From Prevotella sp. CAG:1320 (GTDB taxonomy: Bacteria > Bacteroidota > Bacteroidia > Bacteroidales > Bacteroidaceae): a DNA stretch of 64,000 nucleotides. The stretch spans positions 53,393-117,392 of the forward strand of contig FR882139.1 of the NCBI GenBank assembly GCA_000435635.1. The letters run 5' to 3'. Position numbers and translations under genes: made by a program. The notes under the pieces are model-generated. The model searched no databases and was not told the origin of the DNA. It was given only the letters and a program-made list of their open reading frames with translations. This document shows positions 7,977-18,871 of the stretch, piece by piece (the stretch's first letter is position 1; every line of letters starts with the position of its first letter).

Positions 7977-9722
7977 ATGAACTGGAACACAAATGAATTC
8001 ATTTGGCTAGACTGGCTGATCTTGGCCGTCGGAATCATAGCGATCGTATTCGCTATCTACTATGCCATCAAGAAAGACAAAGAGAAGATGAAGGGGGCCG
8101 ACAGCCAAGATTACCTTTTCGGTAAAGGAGAACCTTGGTATATCATAGGTGCGGCTATCTTCGCCGCCAACATTGGCTCCGAGCACCTCGTGGGTTTGGC
8201 AGGCACAGGTGCCAAGGACGGAGTGGGCATGGCTCACTGGGAGATGCAAGGCTGGATGATATTGATACTGGGATGGCTCTTCGTGCCTTTCTATCAGTTG
8301 CTGAACAATAAGTTGGGCCGTATTATCACCATGCCCGAGTTCCTGAAGTTCAGGTACACAAAGCGCACGGGCTCTTGGCTCTCCATCATCACGTTGATAG
8401 CCTACGTGCTGACCAAGGTGTCCGTGACAGCTTTCACTGGAGGTATCTTCTTTGAGTACTTGCTAGGCATTCCTTTCTGGTACGGCGCACTTGGATTGAT
8501 AGCCATTACTGCCGTGTTTACCGTGTTTGGTGGCATGAAAGGCGTAATGACGCTTTCCGCCATACAGACCCCTATTTTGATTATCGGTTCTTTCTTGGTT
8601 CTTTTCTTGGGACTGAGCATGTTGGGAGATGGCAACATCGCGGCAGGATGGTCTGAGATGATGAGAGTCTGCGACGCTGCCCATGATGGTTTCGGTACCA
8701 CTCACATGTTCCATACCGATCCCGCTGATCCCATGTATCCCCAGTTCCCAGGCTATGTAGTGTTCCTTGGAGCTTCCATCATCGGTTTCTGGTATTGGTG
8801 TACTGACCAGCACATCGTGCAACGTGTGCTCGGACAAACCAAAGGAGAGGACAACAGGGAAGTGATGAAACGCGCTCGCCGCGGTACTATCGCCGCAGGT
8901 TATTTCAAATTGTTGCCTGTTTTCATGTTCTTGATTCCTGGTATGATTGCTTACGCTCTCTCCATGAAGACCGGTAGCGGCATCGAGATGGATATCACCA
9001 ACACCCACGACACGGATGGCGCTTACGCCATGATGGTGAAAAACATCTTGCCCGCTGGCGTGAAAGGTATCGTGACCATTGGTTTCATTTGCGCTTTGGT
9101 AGCTTCGCTGGCCGCTTTCTTCAATAGCTGCGCCACCCTTTTCACGGAAGACTTCTACAAGCCCATGAAACAAGGTATGAGCGAGAGCCACTATGTATTT
9201 GTAGGCCGTGTGGCCACCGTGGTGGTCGTATTGCTGGGCTTGGCCTGGATGCCTGTCATGATGAGCATGGGCAACCTCTACTCCTATTTGCAAGACATAC
9301 AGTCACTGATAGCTCCCGCGATGGTGGCAGTATTTACTTTGGGAATCTTCTCCAAGCGCATCACGCCAAAAGCAGGCGAGGTAGGTCTTATCGGAGGTTT
9401 CCTCATCGGTATGCTCCGACTGCTCACCAATGTGCTGACAGGTTCTGGCAAGAACGTCATGGAAGGCGCTTTCTGGGAAAACACCACTTGGTTCTGGCAG
9501 ACCAATTGGCTGATCTTTGAGGTATGGCTGCTCGTATTCATCATCGTGATGATGTTTGTGGTATCCATGTTCACCAAGAAACCCTCCGCAGAGCAAATCG
9601 CCGCTATCACCTTCACAAAGGACTACAAGCGTTCCATCAGGGAAAGCTGGGGTGTATGGGATATTGTCGCCACACTGGGTGTCGTAGCTCTCTGCGGCGC
9701 ATTCTACGCTTACTTCTGGTAA
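7977..9722 (+). CDS. SGLT-type sodium:solute symporter, probable L-arabinose transporter
   Basis: This 581-aa inner-membrane protein of the sodium/solute symporter family has about fourteen hydrophobic segments. Family features include IGAAIFAANIGSEHLVGLAGTGAKDG, split here by position as the TM1 sodium-site region, WYWCTDQHIVQRVLG and FFNSCATLFTEDFY. Its place between galM and araR, and the B. thetaiotaomicron counterpart called araT, indicate arabinose uptake by sodium symport. Specificity is inferred from context only. Confidence 0.92.
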   Translation: MNWNTNEFIWLDWLILAVGIIAIVFAIYYAIKKDKEKMKGADSQDYLFGKGEPWYIIGAAIFAANIGSEHLVGLAGTGAKDGVGMAHWEMQGWMILILGWLFVPFYQLLNNKLGRIITMPEFLKFRYTKRTGSWLSIITLIAYVLTKVSVTAFTGGIFFEYLLGIPFWYGALGLIAITAVFTVFGGMKGVMTLSAIQTPILIIGSFLVLFLGLSMLGDGNIAAGWSEMMRVCDAAHDGFGTTHMFHTDPADPMYPQFPGYVVFLGASIIGFWYWCTDQHIVQRVLGQTKGEDNREVMKRARRGTIAAGYFKLLPVFMFLIPGMIAYALSMKTGSGIEMDITNTHDTDGAYAMMVKNILPAGVKGIVTIGFICALVASLAAFFNSCATLFTEDFYKPMKQGMSESHYVFVGRVATVVVVLLGLAWMPVMMSMGNLYSYLQDIQSLIAPAMVAVFTLGIFSKRITPKAGEVGLIGGFLIGMLRLLTNVLTGSGKNVMEGAFWENTTWFWQTNWLIFEVWLLVFIIVMMFVVSMFTKKPSAEQIAAITFTKDYKRSIRESWGVWDIVATLGVVALCGAFYAYFW

Positions 9723-9744
9723 ATCTACACCTTATTATGTATAG

Positions 9745-10422
9745 ATGACAATCTATTATAAGGAACATAGCAAGTTTTATCTCTCGGTAGATATCATCGT
9801 TTTTGGTTTCGAAGAGGGCAACCTGAAGATACTGCTCGGCAAGCGACAGATGGATCCAGGACGAGGAGAATGGTCTCTATATGGTGGTTTCGTCAATGAA
9901 GACGAAGACCTGGAAGAGGCCGCCAATAGAACTATCCTGGAACTGACTGGCATGACGAAACTCTATATGAGACAAGTGGGAGCTTTTGGAGCTATAGACC
10001 GTGACCCTGGTGAACGAGTCATTTCTATAGCCTATTGTGCCTTGATAGACGTAAAAGACTATGATGACAATCTGAGGCAACAGCATGGACTAGAGTGGGT
10101 GGCACTGAATGAGGTGCCATCTCTCTACTCCGACCACAATCTCATGGTGAGCAACGCCTTGGCGCAAATCAGGAGGCGTATCAATACGGAACCCATCGTC
10201 TTTAACCTATTGCCAGAACTTTTTACCCTAACTCAATTGCAAAGGGTATATGAAGCCATTCTGGGTTCGTCAATAGACAAGCGCAACTTCCGTAAACGTG
10301 TAAAGCAGATAGAATTTATAGAAAAGACGGAGTTTATAGACAAAACTACGTCACGCAGAGGAGCTGCCCTCTATCGATTCAATAAAAACGTATACCTGGA
10401 AGATCCAATATTTAAACTTTAA
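9745..10422 (+). CDS. araR: AraR, Nudix-domain transcriptional regulator of arabinose use
   Basis: The 225-aa protein has an N-terminal Nudix fold (residues 1-140) and a C-terminal winged helix (about 150-225, [16 protein letters not shown], then [13 protein letters not shown]). The Nudix box is degenerate: after [16 protein letters not shown] the catalytic REUxEE glutamates are replaced (RTILELTG), so it should sense a ligand rather than hydrolyse one. Proteins of this NrtR-like group repress arabinose genes in Bacteroides, with L-arabinose as inducer. It sits inside the operon it would regulate, which implies autoregulation. Confidence 0.92.
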   Translation: MTIYYKEHSKFYLSVDIIVFGFEEGNLKILLGKRQMDPGRGEWSLYGGFVNEDEDLEEAANRTILELTGMTKLYMRQVGAFGAIDRDPGERVISIAYCALIDVKDYDDNLRQQHGLEWVALNEVPSLYSDHNLMVSNALAQIRRRINTEPIVFNLLPELFTLTQLQRVYEAILGSSIDKRNFRKRVKQIEFIEKTEFIDKTTSRRGAALYRFNKNVYLEDPIFKL

Positions 10423-10435
10423 AACTGAAAATATC

Positions 10436-11134
10436 ATGTTAGAAGAACTGAAAGAAAAAGTGCTCAAGGCAAACCTTGACCTCGTGAAACACAACCTCGT
10501 GCTTTTCACATGGGGAAATGTGAGCGGCATAGACCGCGAGAAAGGGCTGGTGGTAATCAAGCCTTCTGGTGTTAGCTACGATGGCATGAAAGCCTCTGAT
10601 ATGGTAGTGGTGGACCTGGAAACCGGCAAGGTGGTAGAGGGAGACCTCAATCCCTCTTCTGATACGCCTACTCACTTGGTGCTCTATCGCGAGTTCCCCG
10701 AAATAGGAGGCGTAGTACATACCCACTCCACTTACGCCACGGCATGGGCACAAGCAGGCATCGACATACCCAATATAGGAACGACTCACGCTGATTATTT
10801 CCATGACGCTATTCCTTGTACAGACGCCATGACAAAAGACCAAATGGCAGAATATGAATACAATACGGGCGTGGTCATCGTGGATAAGTTCAAGAAAGAT
10901 AATATCAACTGGGTACACACGCCTGCCGTGTTGGTAAAAAACCATGGTCCTTTCAGCTGGGGTAAGAACCCTGACGAGGCCGTTTACCACGCCGTGGTGG
11001 CTGAGCAAGTGGCTAAGATGGCCTTCGTTTCATTCACCGTGAACCCACGCACGACGATGAATCCCTTGTTGGTTGAGAAGCATTTCTCTCGTAAGCATGG
11101 CCCTAACGCCTACTATGGACAAAAGAAGAAGTAA
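10436..11134 (+). CDS. araD: L-ribulose-5-phosphate 4-epimerase
   Basis: This class II aldolase-family enzyme converts L-ribulose 5-phosphate to D-xylulose 5-phosphate. At 232 aa it has the standard length. Zinc-binding histidines are in [15 protein letters not shown] and [17 protein letters not shown] near the N-terminus binds phosphate. It starts 13 bp after araR, which supports a single transcript. Among the related fuculose and ribulose aldolases, operon context favours AraD. Confidence 0.95.
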   Translation: MLEELKEKVLKANLDLVKHNLVLFTWGNVSGIDREKGLVVIKPSGVSYDGMKASDMVVVDLETGKVVEGDLNPSSDTPTHLVLYREFPEIGGVVHTHSTYATAWAQAGIDIPNIGTTHADYFHDAIPCTDAMTKDQMAEYEYNTGVVIVDKFKKDNINWVHTPAVLVKNHGPFSWGKNPDEAVYHAVVAEQVAKMAFVSFTVNPRTTMNPLLVEKHFSRKHGPNAYYGQKKK

Positions 11135-11181
11135 TACACATTATATATAACGACAATTCTATTAACCAAAAACATAAAACT

Positions 11182-12708
11182 ATGATTAAAGCATTTGAAA
11201 ACCTAGAGGTTTGGTTTGTAACGGGTGCGCAGCTCTTGTATGGAGGTGATGCTGTAGTACAGGTAGACGGACATTCAAAGGAAATGGTAGCTGGCTTGAA
11301 CGACTCTGGCCTGCTCCCCATCAAGGTGGTATATAAAGGCACGGCTAATTCCTCCAAGGAGGTTGAGGCAGTATTCAAGGCCGCAAACAACGATGACAAG
11401 TGCGTGGGTATCATCACCTGGATGCACACCTTCTCTCCTGCCAAGATGTGGATACATGGACTGCAGCAGTTGAAGAAGCCCCTGCTCCACTTGCACACTC
11501 AATACAACAAGGAAATTCCATGGGATACCATGGATATGGATTTCATGAACTTGAACCAGTCCGCTCATGGCGACCGTGAGTTTGGCCATATCTGCACTCG
11601 CATGCGTATTCGTCGCAAAGTGGTTGTTGGCTATTGGAAAGAGGAAGAAACCCAGAAGAAGATTGCCGTTTGGATGCGCGTATGCGCAGCTTGGGCAGAT
11701 GCACAAGATATGCTTATCATCCGTTTCGGCGACCAGATGAACAACGTGGCCGTAACTGATGGTGACAAAGTGGAAGCCGAGCAGCGCATGGGTTACCACG
11801 TGGACTATTGCCCCGTAAGCGAGCTGATGGAATATCACGCCCAAGTGAAGGACGAAGACGTGAAAGCCTTGGTAGACGAATACTTCCGTTTGTATGACAC
11901 CAATATCAAGAATGATGGCCGTACCGCAGATTATACTGTGCTTTGGAATGCCGCTAAGGCCGAGCTGGCTCTGCGCGCTATCTTGAAGGCCAAAGGCGCC
12001 AAAGGTTTCACTACCAACTTTGATGACCTGGGACAGACCGATGGCAGCCACTTCGACCAAATACCCGGCTTGGCATCACAGCGCTTGATGGCTGAAGGTT
12101 ATGGATTTGGAGCTGAGGGTGACTGGAAATCCGCAGCACTCTATCGCACGGTATGGGTAATGAACCAAGGTTTGCCAAACGGTTGCTCTTTCCTGGAAGA
12201 CTATACGTTGAACTTCGATGGAGAGAATAGTTCTATCCTGCAGGCTCACATGTTGGAGGTTTGCCCGCTCATCGCCGCCAAGAAGCCTCGCTTGGAGGTT
12301 CACTTCCTCGGCATTGGCATCCGCAAGGCCCAGACCGCACGCCTCGTGTTCACTTCCAAGACTGGCACGGGTTGCACCGCTACCGTAGTAGACCTGGGCA
12401 ACCGCTTCCGCCTTATCGTGAACGACGTGGAGTGCATTGAGCCGAAACCCCTGCCCAAACTCCCCGTGGCATCCGCTCTTTGGAAGCCCATGCCTAACTT
12501 CGAGGTAGGCGCTGGCGCATGGATATTGGCTGGCGGCACGCACCACTCTTGCTTCTCCTATGACCTGACTGCGGAATACTGGGCAGACTATGCGGAGATC
12601 GCTGACATCGAGATGGTACACATCGGCAAGGAAACCAACATCTGCGACTTCAAGAAAGAATTGCGCTATAATGAGGTTTACTACATGCTGAACAAGGCAT
12701 TGAGATAA
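11182..12708 (+). CDS. araA: L-arabinose isomerase
   Basis: The enzyme converts L-arabinose to L-ribulose in the cytoplasm. The 508-aa protein keeps the family landmarks EVWFVTGAQLLYG, the region around LPGLASQRLMAEGYGFGAEG with the metal-binding glutamates (here IPGLASQ), and GGTHHS with metal-binding His near the C-terminus. It is flanked by araD and the kinase gene. The leader contains an AT-rich stretch (ACATTATATATAA) and no Shine-Dalgarno sequence. Confidence 0.97.
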   Translation: MIKAFENLEVWFVTGAQLLYGGDAVVQVDGHSKEMVAGLNDSGLLPIKVVYKGTANSSKEVEAVFKAANNDDKCVGIITWMHTFSPAKMWIHGLQQLKKPLLHLHTQYNKEIPWDTMDMDFMNLNQSAHGDREFGHICTRMRIRRKVVVGYWKEEETQKKIAVWMRVCAAWADAQDMLIIRFGDQMNNVAVTDGDKVEAEQRMGYHVDYCPVSELMEYHAQVKDEDVKALVDEYFRLYDTNIKNDGRTADYTVLWNAAKAELALRAILKAKGAKGFTTNFDDLGQTDGSHFDQIPGLASQRLMAEGYGFGAEGDWKSAALYRTVWVMNQGLPNGCSFLEDYTLNFDGENSSILQAHMLEVCPLIAAKKPRLEVHFLGIGIRKAQTARLVFTSKTGTGCTATVVDLGNRFRLIVNDVECIEPKPLPKLPVASALWKPMPNFEVGAGAWILAGGTHHSCFSYDLTAEYWADYAEIADIEMVHIGKETNICDFKKELRYNEVYYMLNKALR

Positions 12709-12737
12709 ACCTGGATATTCCTTAATATATATAAGGT

Positions 12738-14336
12738 ATGACATTAGATGCGAAATCAACCATCGAAGCGGGCAAAGCCATTCTCGGTATAGAGTTTGGC
12801 TCTACCCGCATCAAGGCTGTCCTCATAGACCAGGACAACAAGCCTATCGCACAGGGTAGCCACACTTGGGAAAACCAATTGGTGGACGGCCTGTGGACAT
12901 ACAGCGTAGAGGCCATCTGGTACGGATTGCAAGACTGCTACGCTGACTTGCGTGCCAATGTGTTGAAGGAATACGACACAGAGATAGAAACCCTGGCCGC
13001 TATCGGCATCAGCGCGATGATGCACGGCTACATGGCCTTCAACAAGGACGAGGAGATATTGGTGCCTTTCCGCACATGGCGTAACACCAACACGGGCAAG
13101 GCCGCCGCTGAGCTGTCAAAGCTGTTTGTTTACAACATCCCCTTGCGCTGGAGCATCTCCCACCTTTATGAGGCTATCTTGGATAACGAGGAGCACGTGG
13201 GAGACATTGACTTCCTGACCACCCTCGCGGGTTACGTGCATTGGCAAATCACGGGAGAGCGCGTATTGGGTATCGGTGACGCTTCAGGTATGCTGCCCAT
13301 AGATCCCGAGACCAAGGACTACAACGCGGTGATGGTAGAGAAGTTTGACAAGCTCGTAGCTCCCAAGGGTTATAGCTGGAAACTGCTCGACATCCTGCCC
13401 AAGGTGCTGCTCGCTGGCGAGAACGCCGGTTTCCTGACCCCAGAGGGAGCAGAGAAGCTGGATGTCTCCGGCCACTTGAAGGCAGGCATCCCCGTTTGTC
13501 CTCCCGAGGGTGACGCTGGCACAGGCATGGTGGCCACCAACGCAGTAAGGCAACGCACGGGTAACGTATCGGCAGGCACCTCCTCTTTCTCAATGATTGT
13601 ATTGGAGAAAGAACTCTCCAAGCCCTATGAGATGATAGACATGGTGACCACACCAGATGGAAGTCTCGTGGCCATGGTGCATTGCAACAACTGCACGAGC
13701 GACCTCAATGCCTGGGTGAACCTTTTCCAGGAAGCCCTGAAGTTGATGGGACACGATGTGGACATGAACAAACTGTATGGCAAACTCTACAATCACGCAC
13801 TCACAGGCAATGGAGATTGCGGAGGGCTGATGGCCTACAACTACGTATCGGGTGAACCCGTGATGGGCTTGGCGGATGGCAGACCCATGTTCGTGCGCTC
13901 CGCGAACGACAAGTTCACGTTGGCCAACTTCATGCGTGCCCATCTCTATGGCTCAGTGGCTGTGCTCAAGGTGGGCAACGACATACTCTTCAACGAGGAG
14001 TACGTGAGGGTTGACCGCATCACGGGCCATGGCGGCTTGTTCAAGACCAAGGGCGTAGGCCAGCGAATACTGGCGGCAGCCATCAACTCCCCCATTTCTG
14101 TCATGGAGACCGCGGGCGAGGGTGGCGCATGGGGCATCGCCCTGCTGGGCTCTTACCTGGTCAACAACGACCAAAAACTGTCGTTGGCCCAGTTCCTGGA
14201 CAAGTGCGTATTCGCAGGCAACGAGGGCGTGGAGATAAAGCCAACACCCGAAGAGGTGGAGAGTTTCAACGCCTACATCAAGAACTACAAGGCATGCCTG
14301 CCCATAGAGGAGGCGGCCGTTGCCTACAAGAAGTAA
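12738..14336 (+). CDS. araB: FGGY-family carbohydrate kinase, probable L-ribulokinase
   Basis: This 532-aa FGGY kinase has the phosphate-binding [15 protein letters not shown] near residue 18 and the C-terminal ATPase motif [12 protein letters not shown]. Related proteins are often annotated as xylulokinase, but the gene lies between araA and GH51 as in the B. thetaiotaomicron ara operon, where the homologue acts as ribulokinase. L-ribulose phosphorylation fits the missing step between AraA and AraD. The substrate is inferred from context. Confidence 0.88.
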   Translation: MTLDAKSTIEAGKAILGIEFGSTRIKAVLIDQDNKPIAQGSHTWENQLVDGLWTYSVEAIWYGLQDCYADLRANVLKEYDTEIETLAAIGISAMMHGYMAFNKDEEILVPFRTWRNTNTGKAAAELSKLFVYNIPLRWSISHLYEAILDNEEHVGDIDFLTTLAGYVHWQITGERVLGIGDASGMLPIDPETKDYNAVMVEKFDKLVAPKGYSWKLLDILPKVLLAGENAGFLTPEGAEKLDVSGHLKAGIPVCPPEGDAGTGMVATNAVRQRTGNVSAGTSSFSMIVLEKELSKPYEMIDMVTTPDGSLVAMVHCNNCTSDLNAWVNLFQEALKLMGHDVDMNKLYGKLYNHALTGNGDCGGLMAYNYVSGEPVMGLADGRPMFVRSANDKFTLANFMRAHLYGSVAVLKVGNDILFNEEYVRVDRITGHGGLFKTKGVGQRILAAAINSPISVMETAGEGGAWGIALLGSYLVNNDQKLSLAQFLDKCVFAGNEGVEIKPTPEEVESFNAYIKNYKACLPIEEAAVAYKK

Positions 14337-14355
14337 TCACAAAACAACCTTAAAC

Positions 14356-15924
14356 ATGAAGAATAAGCTGATTATCGCCAGTCTGGCGCTGACATCGTCG
14401 CTCACACTCTCCGCGCAGGAGATAACAGGCACTTTGCACGCAGACCAAGGCACACAAAAAATCAACAAAGAAATCTACGGACAATTCGCAGAGCATCTGG
14501 GAACATGTATATATGGTGGCCTTTGGGTAGGTGAGAATTCTCCCATCCCCAACACAAAAGGTTATCGTAACGACGTGTTTAATGCCCTGAAGGAATTACA
14601 AATCCCCGTCTTGCGTTGGCCTGGTGGATGTTTCGCTGATGAATATCATTGGATGGATGGTATTGGTCCAAGAGAGAAACGCCCCAAGATGCAAAACAAT
14701 AACTGGGGTGGTACTATCGAAGACAACTCGTTCGGTACTCACGAGTTTTTGAACCTTTGTGAGATGCTGGGCACGGAACCCTACATCAGTGGCAACGTCG
14801 GTTCTGGTACAGTAGAAGAACTCGCCAAGTGGGTAGAATACATGACCAGTGATGGTGACACCCCCATGGCAAAGCTGCGCCGCCAAAACGGCCGTGACAA
14901 GGCCTGGAAAGTGAAGTTCCTCGGCGTGGGCAACGAGAGCTGGGGTTGCGGTGGCAACATGTTGCCCGAGTATTACGCGGACCTTTATCGCCGCTACTCC
15001 ACCTACTGCCGCAACTATGACGGCAACCAACTCTACAAGATTGCCTCTGGCGCCAGCGACTACGACTACAACTGGACAAAGGTGTTGATGGAGAAGGCCG
15101 GCAACTTGATGAACGGCATCTCCCTCCACTATTATACCGTGACCGGATGGACCGGAAGCAAGGGCAGTGCCTTGAAGTTCAGCGATGATGACTACTACTG
15201 GACCATGGGCAAGTGCCTGGAACTGGAAGATGTCATCAAGAAGCATGCGGAAATCATGGATCAATATGACCCTGAGAAGCGTGTAGGCTTGATGGTGGAT
15301 GAGTGGGGAACATGGTGGGATGAGGAGCCTGGCACCATTCCTGGCCACCTCTACCAGCAGAACTCCATGCGTGACGCTTTCGTGGCCGCGCTCACCCTCA
15401 ACCTGTTCCATCGTCATTGCGACCGCGTGAGGATGGCCAACATCGCCCAGGTGGTGAACGTGCTCCAGTCCATGATACTCACCGACACGAAGGGAACTGG
15501 ACACATGGTGCTCACGCCTACCTATCACGTATTCAGGATGTACAAGGGCTTCCAGGAGGCTACATATTTGCCTCTCGACCTGAACGCTCCCACCATCGAC
15601 GTGCGTGGGGATGACCACGCCAAGGATGGCCGCAAGGTGCCCGTGGTAAGCGCATCCGCCGCCAAGAAAGCCGATGGCTCCATCATCATGGCCCTGGCCA
15701 ACGTGAGCCTCGACAAGGCCCAAGAGCTGAGCATCGCCCTCAACGGCAGCCAAGCCAAGACCGTGACTGGCGAGATATTGACCTGCAAGCAGATAAGCGA
15801 CTTCAACGACTTCGAGCACCCAGACGTGGTGAAGCCTGAGGCCTTCAAGGGTGCCAAGGCAAAGAAGAACACCCTTCAGGTGAAGATTCCCGCTAAGTCA
15901 ATTGTTGTATTGAATATCAAGTAA
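14356..15924 (+). CDS. GH51 alpha-L-arabinofuranosidase, secreted
   Basis: The enzyme removes terminal L-arabinofuranose from arabinan or arabinoxylan fragments. The 522-aa protein starts with a signal peptide ([20 protein letters not shown]), so a periplasmic location is likely. GH51 landmarks are YGQFAEHLG near the N-terminus, the acid/base Glu in [11 protein letters not shown] and the nucleophile Glu in VDEWGTWW. The start at 14356 gives the signal peptide; the upstream ATG at 14320 would overlap araB. It supplies the arabinose used by the rest of the operon. Confidence 0.95.
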   Translation: MKNKLIIASLALTSSLTLSAQEITGTLHADQGTQKINKEIYGQFAEHLGTCIYGGLWVGENSPIPNTKGYRNDVFNALKELQIPVLRWPGGCFADEYHWMDGIGPREKRPKMQNNNWGGTIEDNSFGTHEFLNLCEMLGTEPYISGNVGSGTVEELAKWVEYMTSDGDTPMAKLRRQNGRDKAWKVKFLGVGNESWGCGGNMLPEYYADLYRRYSTYCRNYDGNQLYKIASGASDYDYNWTKVLMEKAGNLMNGISLHYYTVTGWTGSKGSALKFSDDDYYWTMGKCLELEDVIKKHAEIMDQYDPEKRVGLMVDEWGTWWDEEPGTIPGHLYQQNSMRDAFVAALTLNLFHRHCDRVRMANIAQVVNVLQSMILTDTKGTGHMVLTPTYHVFRMYKGFQEATYLPLDLNAPTIDVRGDDHAKDGRKVPVVSASAAKKADGSIIMALANVSLDKAQELSIALNGSQAKTVTGEILTCKQISDFNDFEHPDVVKPEAFKGAKAKKNTLQVKIPAKSIVVLNIK

Positions 15925-15949
15925 ACACCTAATATAACTTACAATCAAA

Positions 15950-17974
15950 ATGAAAGACGTAAAAGTATTAAACCACGCGGCAGACAACATCCGTATTCTG
16001 GCCGCCTCAATGGTAGAGAAGGCTAACTCAGGCCACCCAGGAGGTGCCATGGGAGGTGCCGATTTCATCAATGTGCTCTTCTCCGAGTACTTGGTTTATG
16101 ATCCTGACAGCCCAGAGTGGACTGGTCGCGACCGCTTCTTCCTGGATCCTGGCCACATGAGTCCTATGCTCTATTCCGCATTGGCACTCCAAGGGAAGTT
16201 CACCATTGATGAACTGAAAGAATTCCGCCAATGGGGTTCTCCAACTCCTGGCCATCCCGAACTTGACGTAAAGCGCGGCATCGAAAACTCTTCTGGTCCT
16301 CTTGGACAAGGCCACGCCTTGGCAGCTGGAGCGGCCGTAGCCGAGAAGTTCCTGGAGGCTCGCCTGGGAAAGACCATGATGCAGCACAAGATTTACGCCT
16401 ACATCTCTGACGGAGCCGTGGAGGAGGAAATCTCCCAGGGAGTGGGTCGCATCGCCGGCACGCTGGGCCTGAGCAACCTCATCATGTTCTACGACTCTAA
16501 CGACATCCAGCTCTCCACGGAGTGCGGCGTGGTGATGAGCGAGGACACCGAGGCCAAGTACAAGGCTTGGAACTGGAATGTCATCAAAATCAACGGCAAC
16601 GACGTGAACGAGATACGCCAGGCTCTCGATGCTGCCTTGAAGGAGCAAGACCGCCCCACTCTCATCATCGGTAAGACCGTGATGGGCAAAGGCGCGTTGA
16701 AGGAGGACGGTTCCAGCTATGAGCGTAGCATCAAGACCCATGGTGCTCCCCTGGGTGGCAATGCCTATGTAAACACCATCAAGAACCTGGGCGGAGACCC
16801 CGAGAATCCCTTCGTGATATTTGATGATGTAAAGCAACTCTATGCAGACCGTCAGGCAGAGCTTCGCCAGATAGTAGCCGCTCGTCGCGCAGAAGAGGCT
16901 GAATGGGAGAAGCAGAATCCTGAGAAGGCTGCCCAAATGAAGGAATGGTTCAGCGGCAAAGCACCCAAGGTTGACTGGACCAAGGTCGTGCAGAAGCCAG
17001 GCAGCGCAACACGTGCCGCAAGTGCCGCTTGTCTCGCGGAATTGGCTAAGCAAGTGCCCAACATGATTTGCGCATCCGCCGACCTCTCCAACTCCGATAA
17101 GACTGACGGTTTCTTGAAGCAGACCACCAGCATGGTACATGGCGACTTCTCTGGAGCCTTCTTCCAGGCAGGCGTGAGTGAATTGACCATGGCAGACATG
17201 TGTATCGGCATGATGCTCCATGGTGGTGTCATCGCCGCTTGCGGTACGTTCTTCGTGTTCTCTGACTACATGAAGCCCGCCGTTCGTTTGGCTGCTTTGA
17301 TGGGCGTGCCCGTGAAGTTCATCTGGACCCACGACGCTTTCCGTGTGGGCGAAGATGGTCCCACCCACGAGCCTGTTGAGCAGGAGGCACAAATCCGCTT
17401 GATGGAGAAACTAAAGAACCACAAGGGTCAGGACAGCGTACGTGTGTTCCGTCCCGCTGACTGCGAGGAGACCACTGTTTGCTGGAAGCTTGCCATGGAG
17501 AATATGGACACGCCCAGCGCATTGATATTCTCTCGTCAGGGCATCGCTAACCTGCCCGAGGGCAATGACTACGAGCAGGCTGCCAAGGGCGCTTACGTAG
17601 TAGCAGGCTCCGATGAGGATTACGACGTGATACTCGTGGCCAGCGGTTCCGAGGTGTCTACCCTGGAGGCAGGCTGCGAAGCTTTGCGCAAGGACGGCAT
17701 CAAGGTGCGCGTGGTGAGTGCCCCCAGCGAGGGTCTCTTCCGCTGCCAAAGCGCGGAATACCAGGAGAGCGTACTCCCCGCAGCTGCCAAGAAGTTTGGT
17801 ATGACCGCTGGACTGCCCGTCACCTTGGAAGGCTTGGTAGGTATCGGCCCCAACAGCAAGATTTGGGGCATGCCCAGCTTCGGCTTCTCCGCTCCCTACA
17901 AGGTGCTTGACGAGAAGTTAGGCTACACGGGCGAAAACGTTTACCGCCAGGTAAAGGAGTTTTTGGGCAAATAA
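15950..17974 (+). CDS. tkt: Transketolase
   Basis: This thiamine-diphosphate enzyme of the non-oxidative pentose phosphate pathway moves two-carbon units between ketose and aldose phosphates. The 674-aa single chain has KANSGHPGGAMGGAD at the N-terminus, the ThDP/Mg segment around ISDGAVEEEISQGVG, the donor site THDAFRVGEDGPTHEPVEQ and the C-terminal domain. Its place in the ara operon links xylulose 5-phosphate to central metabolism. It may be the second transketolase of the cell, dedicated to pentose growth. Confidence 0.96.
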   Translation: MKDVKVLNHAADNIRILAASMVEKANSGHPGGAMGGADFINVLFSEYLVYDPDSPEWTGRDRFFLDPGHMSPMLYSALALQGKFTIDELKEFRQWGSPTPGHPELDVKRGIENSSGPLGQGHALAAGAAVAEKFLEARLGKTMMQHKIYAYISDGAVEEEISQGVGRIAGTLGLSNLIMFYDSNDIQLSTECGVVMSEDTEAKYKAWNWNVIKINGNDVNEIRQALDAALKEQDRPTLIIGKTVMGKGALKEDGSSYERSIKTHGAPLGGNAYVNTIKNLGGDPENPFVIFDDVKQLYADRQAELRQIVAARRAEEAEWEKQNPEKAAQMKEWFSGKAPKVDWTKVVQKPGSATRAASAACLAELAKQVPNMICASADLSNSDKTDGFLKQTTSMVHGDFSGAFFQAGVSELTMADMCIGMMLHGGVIAACGTFFVFSDYMKPAVRLAALMGVPVKFIWTHDAFRVGEDGPTHEPVEQEAQIRLMEKLKNHKGQDSVRVFRPADCEETTVCWKLAMENMDTPSALIFSRQGIANLPEGNDYEQAAKGAYVVAGSDEDYDVILVASGSEVSTLEAGCEALRKDGIKVRVVSAPSEGLFRCQSAEYQESVLPAAAKKFGMTAGLPVTLEGLVGIGPNSKIWGMPSFGFSAPYKVLDEKLGYTGENVYRQVKEFLGK

Positions 17975-17990
17975 CACAAGACAATCCACT

Positions 17991-18026
17991 GGGGCAGGGA
18001 GCCAGCAGGCGTCCCCTGCCCCGCTT
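17991..18026 (+). terminator. Hairpin between tkt and rpiB (possible attenuator)
   Basis: A perfect 9-bp stem, GGGGCAGGG with CCCTGCCCC, is followed by GCTTTCATT. It could lower transcription of rpiB relative to the upstream genes; the T tract is short. Confidence 0.5.
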
Positions 18027-18052
18027 TCATTAACCATCTAAAACATACGACT

Positions 18053-18496
18053 ATGGAAATCAAGACAGTAGGCTTGGCATCTGACCACGCAGGTTACCCA
18101 CTCAAGCAATTCGTACTTCAATATCTGGAGGAGAAAGGTTATCCCGTGAAGGATTACGGCACCTACAGCGACGAGAGCGTAGACTATCCCGACTTCGCCC
18201 ACCCACTGGCCGAAGGCATTGAGAGCGGGGAGGTATATCCTGGCATCGCCATCTGCGGCAGCGGTGAGGGCATGGCCATCACGCTCAACAAGCACCAAGG
18301 CGTGCGCGCCGGATTGGCATGGAACAAGGACGTGGCACAGCTAACCCGCCAGCACAATGACGCCAACGTCATCGTTTTGCCTGGTCGTTTCATCGACAAC
18401 AAGACGGCAGCCTCCATCCTCGACGCTTTCTTCACGGCCAGCTTCGAGGGCGGTCGCCATGAGCGCCGCGTGAAGAAGATTCCCGTCGAGGGGTAA
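18053..18496 (+). CDS. rpiB: Ribose-5-phosphate isomerase B
   Basis: The enzyme interconverts ribose 5-phosphate and ribulose 5-phosphate. The 147-aa protein matches RpiB/LacAB proteins: GLASDHAGYPLK at the N-terminus, the active-site Cys in ICGSGEGMAITLNK and RAGLAW. It is the last gene of the arabinose operon, 78 bp after tkt with a hairpin between them, and is followed by a strong terminator. Confidence 0.96.
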   Translation: MEIKTVGLASDHAGYPLKQFVLQYLEEKGYPVKDYGTYSDESVDYPDFAHPLAEGIESGEVYPGIAICGSGEGMAITLNKHQGVRAGLAWNKDVAQLTRQHNDANVIVLPGRFIDNKTAASILDAFFTASFEGGRHERRVKKIPVEG

Positions 18497-18527
18497 TTCT
18501 CTTCCGCCTCGGCGCGAACATCCCACA

Positions 18528-18571
18528 AAGGTGGTGTCTTCCCCTAAGGGGGCGAGGCACCACTTTTTTCT
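18528..18571 (+). terminator. Intrinsic terminator of the arabinose operon
   Basis: The outer stem GTGGTGTC/GGCACCAC encloses an inner CCCCT/GGGGG hairpin and is followed by six T. Confidence 0.85.
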
Positions 18572-18586
18572 TTCCCCTTACCCCGC

Positions 18587-18757
18587 TTGCGGCAAGCGAA
18601 CGTGCACCTCCCTTCCACCATGGGTGAACAAGGAGGCAGCTTCTTCCCAATCCACAATGTCAGGAAAGCATCCAGTACGCAGGTGTGTACAGTAGTCGAT
18701 GGGCAGGTCGCCCGTTATGCCTTGCGGGGAATCTTTGAGCTGTCTAAGGCATGGCGG
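18587..18757 (-). pseudogene. Possible decayed coding remnant
   Basis: On the minus strand an open frame of about 56 codons without an ATG reads protein-like text ending in WEEAASLFTHGGREVHVRLP and a stop. An upstream in-frame TAG closes it. Composition is more protein-like than the plus-strand frame at the same place, but no family is recognised. Confidence 0.25.
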
Positions 18758-18871
18758 GGCCTATTCGCGGCAGGAAATGGGCAATCAGCCAAAGGGTTTC
18801 ACTCCAAAATAAAGTATCTAGGCTTTTCCTTGGCAGTGTCACGAAGAAGTATTACCTTTGCGAAGGTATAT

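Noticed and set aside
12738..14336. Annotation of the FGGY kinase as xylulokinase
   Set aside because: Sequence family alone allows it, but operon context with araA and araD favours ribulokinase.
14596..15819. 407-aa frame antisense to the GH51 gene
   Set aside because: It is a shadow of a gene with strong codon bias; no family features.
16028..17392. 454-aa frame antisense to tkt
   Set aside because: It is a shadow of tkt; the sense frame has all transketolase motifs.
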